This document shows, piece after piece, positions 60,957 to 64,000 of a stretch of DNA of 64,000 nt (positions are counted from its first letter, which is position 1; the number at the start of each line of letters is the position of its first letter). Both the position numbers and the translations under genes were made by a program. Location of the stretch: the NCBI GenBank assembly GCA_030549335.1, contig CM060188.1, positions 72,322,696 to 72,386,695 of the forward strand, written 5' to 3'. This stretch comes from Pontederia crassipes. Lineage: Eukaryota; Streptophyta; Magnoliopsida; Commelinales; Pontederiaceae. Under the pieces are notes generated by a model that saw only the letters and a list, made by a program, of their open reading frames with translations, had not been told where the DNA came from and did not search any database.

Positions 60957-61186
60957 GGGTCCTTTTGGTTGAGGGTGAAAGAGAAGTAAAGAAGGGGAAG
61001 GGAAAAAGAGGAAGAATTCATTCCCCTCGTTTGATTGAGTTTAAGTTAGAAGGGAATGAAAGGAAAAATCTCATACTTTCCCTTTCATTTTCCTCTAATA
61101 TTTTATTTTTCTTTCACTCTCAAATCGGAGTGAAAAAGGAGGAAAAATACATATTTAATAGGTATTTTCATCTTTGACCAAATAAA
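60957..61186. mobile_element. Possible small insertion (Tourist-like) in the copia element
   Basis: Copia homology stops at about 60956 and resumes near 61215. The intervening part starts after TTA with GGGTCCTTTTGGTTGAGGG, like a Tourist terminus, and ends ACCAAATAAA before TTA. The two ends match poorly, so the call is tentative. Confidence 0.4.
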
Positions 61187-61214
61187 TTAATCATATAATT
61201 ATATATGTAAAGGA

Positions 61215-62250
61215 TAAAATCATTTAAATAAAATATGAGTTGTTTCCATCGCCTACATAAATGTATCTTTCAGACATTAATTCAGGCAATCCTACATAGA
61301 CACACTTATATGAGTTGTTGCATCGGAATCTAACCACCATGTGTGCTTAGGTACTGAAGTTAAATCAATCTTAGAACAAACCAAATTAAGAAATGTACCT
61401 TTATTTGCATGCTAAGCGTGATAATTGGTATATTCCTTCTTTTGATGACCGATTGCATTAAAAAAAACATCCATTCTTATTTTGTTCTTTATGTTGTTTC
61501 TTTTGTGGTGCTGTACCTGCAGCATCTTTCTGAACTTGTCTTTTTAGTTCCTTTTTCTTTTTCTTAAAAGTGGCAGCCAAATGAGCACTTTCTATTTTGC
61601 TTACTTTAATCTTTTCTCTTTCTAAACACAATGAGAGATGAGCTCATTTAAGGACTTGGAGTACTTTTAACGATTATAGCTCATCTTAAATTGATCAAAT
61701 TATACAAGAAGAGATAAAAGAACCAGATGCACAAGAAAGTATAAATCTAAATTGAGTGCTTGTAATTAAGAAGCAATATGAAACATCTGCATGATGTACT
61801 CCATAATATTTTCTTTGTCTTGATACTTCATTAAGAATAAATTTGTCAAGAGTGAACTAGTTTCTGCCTTTTCATTTTTAGCAAATCTTTTTTCAAGAGG
61901 CTCAAGAAAATCTTTAGTTGTGTCAACATCTTCTAGCATAGTGCCCTCACATCCTTCTAGAATGGAACATTTGATTATCATTAACTTATGCGATTTGATC
62001 ACTCCCACTTTTCCATCTCCTTCTTTTCATCAGAGGTCCTCATGTCGATAATTTCTATGGGTTTGATGGTCCTCAAAACATAGTCCAAATCTATGACTCC
62101 AAGAGTAATATTTGTATTCTCTCGCCATGCCTTAAAATTTGTGCCATTTAACATAGAAAATATAGTTGATGCTCGTATTGATATTAGTGATAGATGAAGA
62201 AATTGAACATAGAACAAAATAAATATAAGTACCATATTAAATAATAGCAA
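61215..62250 (-). pseudogene. Ty1/copia Gag and protease fragment
   Basis: Minus-strand Gag pieces: LNGTNFKAWRENTNITLGV (about 62090-62150) and DTTKDFLEPLEKRFAKNEK, then LMKYQDKENIMEYIM (61790-61930). A degraded zinc-knuckle region lies near 61440-61480. Protease reads HTWWLDSDATTHIS (about 61310-61350), where the family's DSG is changed to DSD. No 5' LTR or primer-binding site is found to the right, so the 5' end appears deleted. Confidence 0.82.
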
Positions 62251-62259
62251 AATATAAAT

Positions 62260-63000
62260 ATGAGCAAAATCTTATCATAAGATATCGATACAACATTAAT
62301 ATTTAGTCTTTGAACAAAAACATTAACTTGTAAGTGATATCTTAATAATAAATTAACATGTCAAATAATAAAAATTTTTTTGGACCAATTTATTACTAAT
62401 TATCACAAATACTACCATAATTCTATCTGTTACATTTTCAAACCTTTGGGCCACTCAATATTTGACTAGTAACAAATATATCACTATTTATATTTTAAAA
62501 TAAATTAAACTACACAAAAGAGATTACTTTGGTAACATATTGTGCAATACTAATATATTTTAAAATATATAACATACCCATATTTATTTTTCAATTTATC
62601 ATTAATAATAATGATAGTACATACAAGAATAAAGTAATGCAAAATGAAATTGCCTCTTTAATTTCACCAAATAGTGAATAAACTGCATGAAAATAGCTTT
62701 ATGCATAATAAAATATAGCTAAAAATCAGCTACCAAACAATTCACTCATATAAAAAAGTGTTTCATATGTCGAACATGTGCATAAATGCGCAAGATGCGA
62801 AATGGTGTGCAAGAGAACCCAAATAATAATAAAAATAGCAATTGATTTTTCTTATTTGAAAAGATTCATTTTCAAAAGAGGAGTCAAATAGTCATGCATA
62901 TATAAGCAGAAATGTCACCAAGAGGTGCCATGCATGCAGAAAAAATCTAAATACATCCTCATATATTGTAGACATAAAATAAATAACTTGTACACTGCAT
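62260..63000. other. Non-coding AT-rich DNA between two copia elements
   Basis: No coding, repeat or LTR signal that I can support. The 99-codon minus frame at 62915-63214 overlaps the LTR of the second element and is not a gene. Confidence 0.5.
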
Positions 63001-63002
63001 AT

Positions 63003-63350
63003 GTTGATGCACGAAGCACAAGAAAAAAATGATAATCATACTTGTGGAGACAGTAAGAAAGTACATATTCACGTATCACGTGTAAACAAAAAAGAGAGAA
63101 AAGAGAGACAAAATTTTTAACGTGGTTCAGAATACCAAGACAAAACTCTACATCCACGTCTCTTCTCCTTTTATAATTGGAGAAGGGGTTCTTATTTAGA
63201 AAAGCATTAGCCACAAATTAGGGCCAACTGCACCAGAATAATATTGCACCATGCATATTACAATGATTGGATCAACATGTCTAGTTATAATAGTTGGGCT
63301 GGGCTCAACATCTAAAAAAGCATTGGCTGAACTAATTTATTCTCTTCACA
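63003..63350 (-). repeat. 3' LTR of a second Ty1/copia element
   Basis: On the minus strand, after the purine-rich tttgaggag, the LTR starts TGTGAAGAGAATAAATTAG. It has TATAAAAGGAG, then gacgtggatgtag and ctgaaccacgtt, the typical R/U5 pattern of Tork-type copia LTRs. The far end (cgtgcatcaaca) is approximate. Confidence 0.6.
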
Positions 63351-63359
63351 CTCCTCAAA

Positions 63360-64000
63360 CTTTGCTCTAGATAACGATGTGCATAGTTTGTTCTTGATAT
63401 AACAATGTTGAGTAATCAAGAGCCCTTTTGTTAAGATATGCTCTCTGTTGGGAAGAAGAAACAAAACACATTGTCACTTCTTTGACCTCGACCTTCTCAC
63501 GAATGAAATGGAAATGTTTCATGCGATCATGAAAAGCAGGATTCGAAGCCATGGAAATGGCACTCTTATTGCCACATCTGATTTCTTCCGTTTTTAACAT
63601 AATATCCTAAAATTGTAAGCAATTGGCGAATCCATGTAAGTTTTGCAACAATTGCTGCCATAGCTTGATACTCAGCTTCAACATTTGATCTTGACACAAT
63701 CTTTTGCTTTTTTACTTTTCCAAGAAATTAAATTTCAACCAAGAAAAATAGAATGCCTCGTATGTGACCACCTAGTATCATGTTCTCCAACCCAATCATC
63801 ATCCGAATAGCCAATTAAAACACTTATCTATCTAATAGTTTTTTCTTATAAATAATTCCATGGTCAGTAGTCTAATAATTCGCTTCAATGCTTCCATATG
63901 CTTTTGTATTGGTGCATGCATGTATGGTGATGTTTGATTTAGAGCAAATGACAAAACTGGTCTGATAATAGTGAGGTACTACAACACTTTTAAACTCTTT
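63360..64000 (-). pseudogene. Second Ty1/copia element, reverse transcriptase/RNase H end, runs off the window
   Basis: Minus-strand pieces include SRSNVEAEYQAMA (about 63665-63700), RCGNKSAISMASNPAFHDRMKHFHFIREKV (63480-63580, given in parts) and further right a degraded SPYMHAPIQKHMEALKRII. These are copia RNase H and the segment before it. The order is RNase H, purine tract, LTR, as at a 3' end. Stops at about 63600 and 63830 show that it is inactive. Confidence 0.8.

Noticed and set aside
60926..61177. Plus-strand ORF of 83 residues
   Set aside because: Lies in a short inserted, purine-rich stretch inside a minus-strand copia element.

Overview
This is nuclear DNA of a flowering plant. 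It has two intron-containing plant genes spaced far apart in AT-rich DNA full of LTR retrotransposons, CACTA, hAT, Mutator-like and Tourist-like elements. Both genes begin with very GC-rich coding sequence, and in the cyclase gene this falls to AT-rich in the later exons. That 5'-to-3' GC gradient is typical of monocots, so a monocot is my inference; the species cannot be read from the sequence.

Left part (1-13.5 kb): the 5' end of a CACTA transposon on the minus strand (1-3980, running off the window), two small inverted-repeat elements, a CACTA-like end at 6097, a Tourist-like element, a probable old solo LTR (7966-11509) split by a hAT element (9494-10495), then AT-rich sequence. Genes: a six-exon secreted cyclase/kynurenine-formamidase-like gene (13672-17627, plus), with a hAT MITE in intron 2. 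From 17.6 to 31.9 kb lies non-coding sequence with a Tourist-like element, a hAT MITE and two related small Mutator-like elements. A two-exon leucine-rich-repeat receptor-like pseudokinase follows (32190-34819, plus).

The most interesting region is 35050-52955. It reads as one Mutator-like element (MULE): long inverted ends, with a perfect 9-bp target duplication (atattaatt) on both sides. The original element was only about 2.3 kb and contains the last exon of a GRF zinc-finger gene. It has since been filled by a hAT MITE (35753-36398), a CACTA element (36647-38228), a solo LTR (38285-49350) that itself contains a complete, very young Ty3/gypsy element (39159-48875), and a second solo LTR (49495-51794) that cuts the zinc-finger exon in two. 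Most of these insertions still show their own target duplications, so the layers can be separated by hand.

Right part (53-64 kb): an LTR fragment, a hAT element (53969-54630), a tandem multi-LTR TRIM-like element (54948-55735), a fold-back element with internal tandem arrays (56096-57447), a decayed Ty1/copia element on the minus strand (57448-62250), and the 3' end of a second copia element on the minus strand running off the window.

Only the two host genes look intact. No tRNA, rRNA, CRISPR array or bacterial feature was found. All boundaries and duplications were read by eye; no alignment or database search was run.
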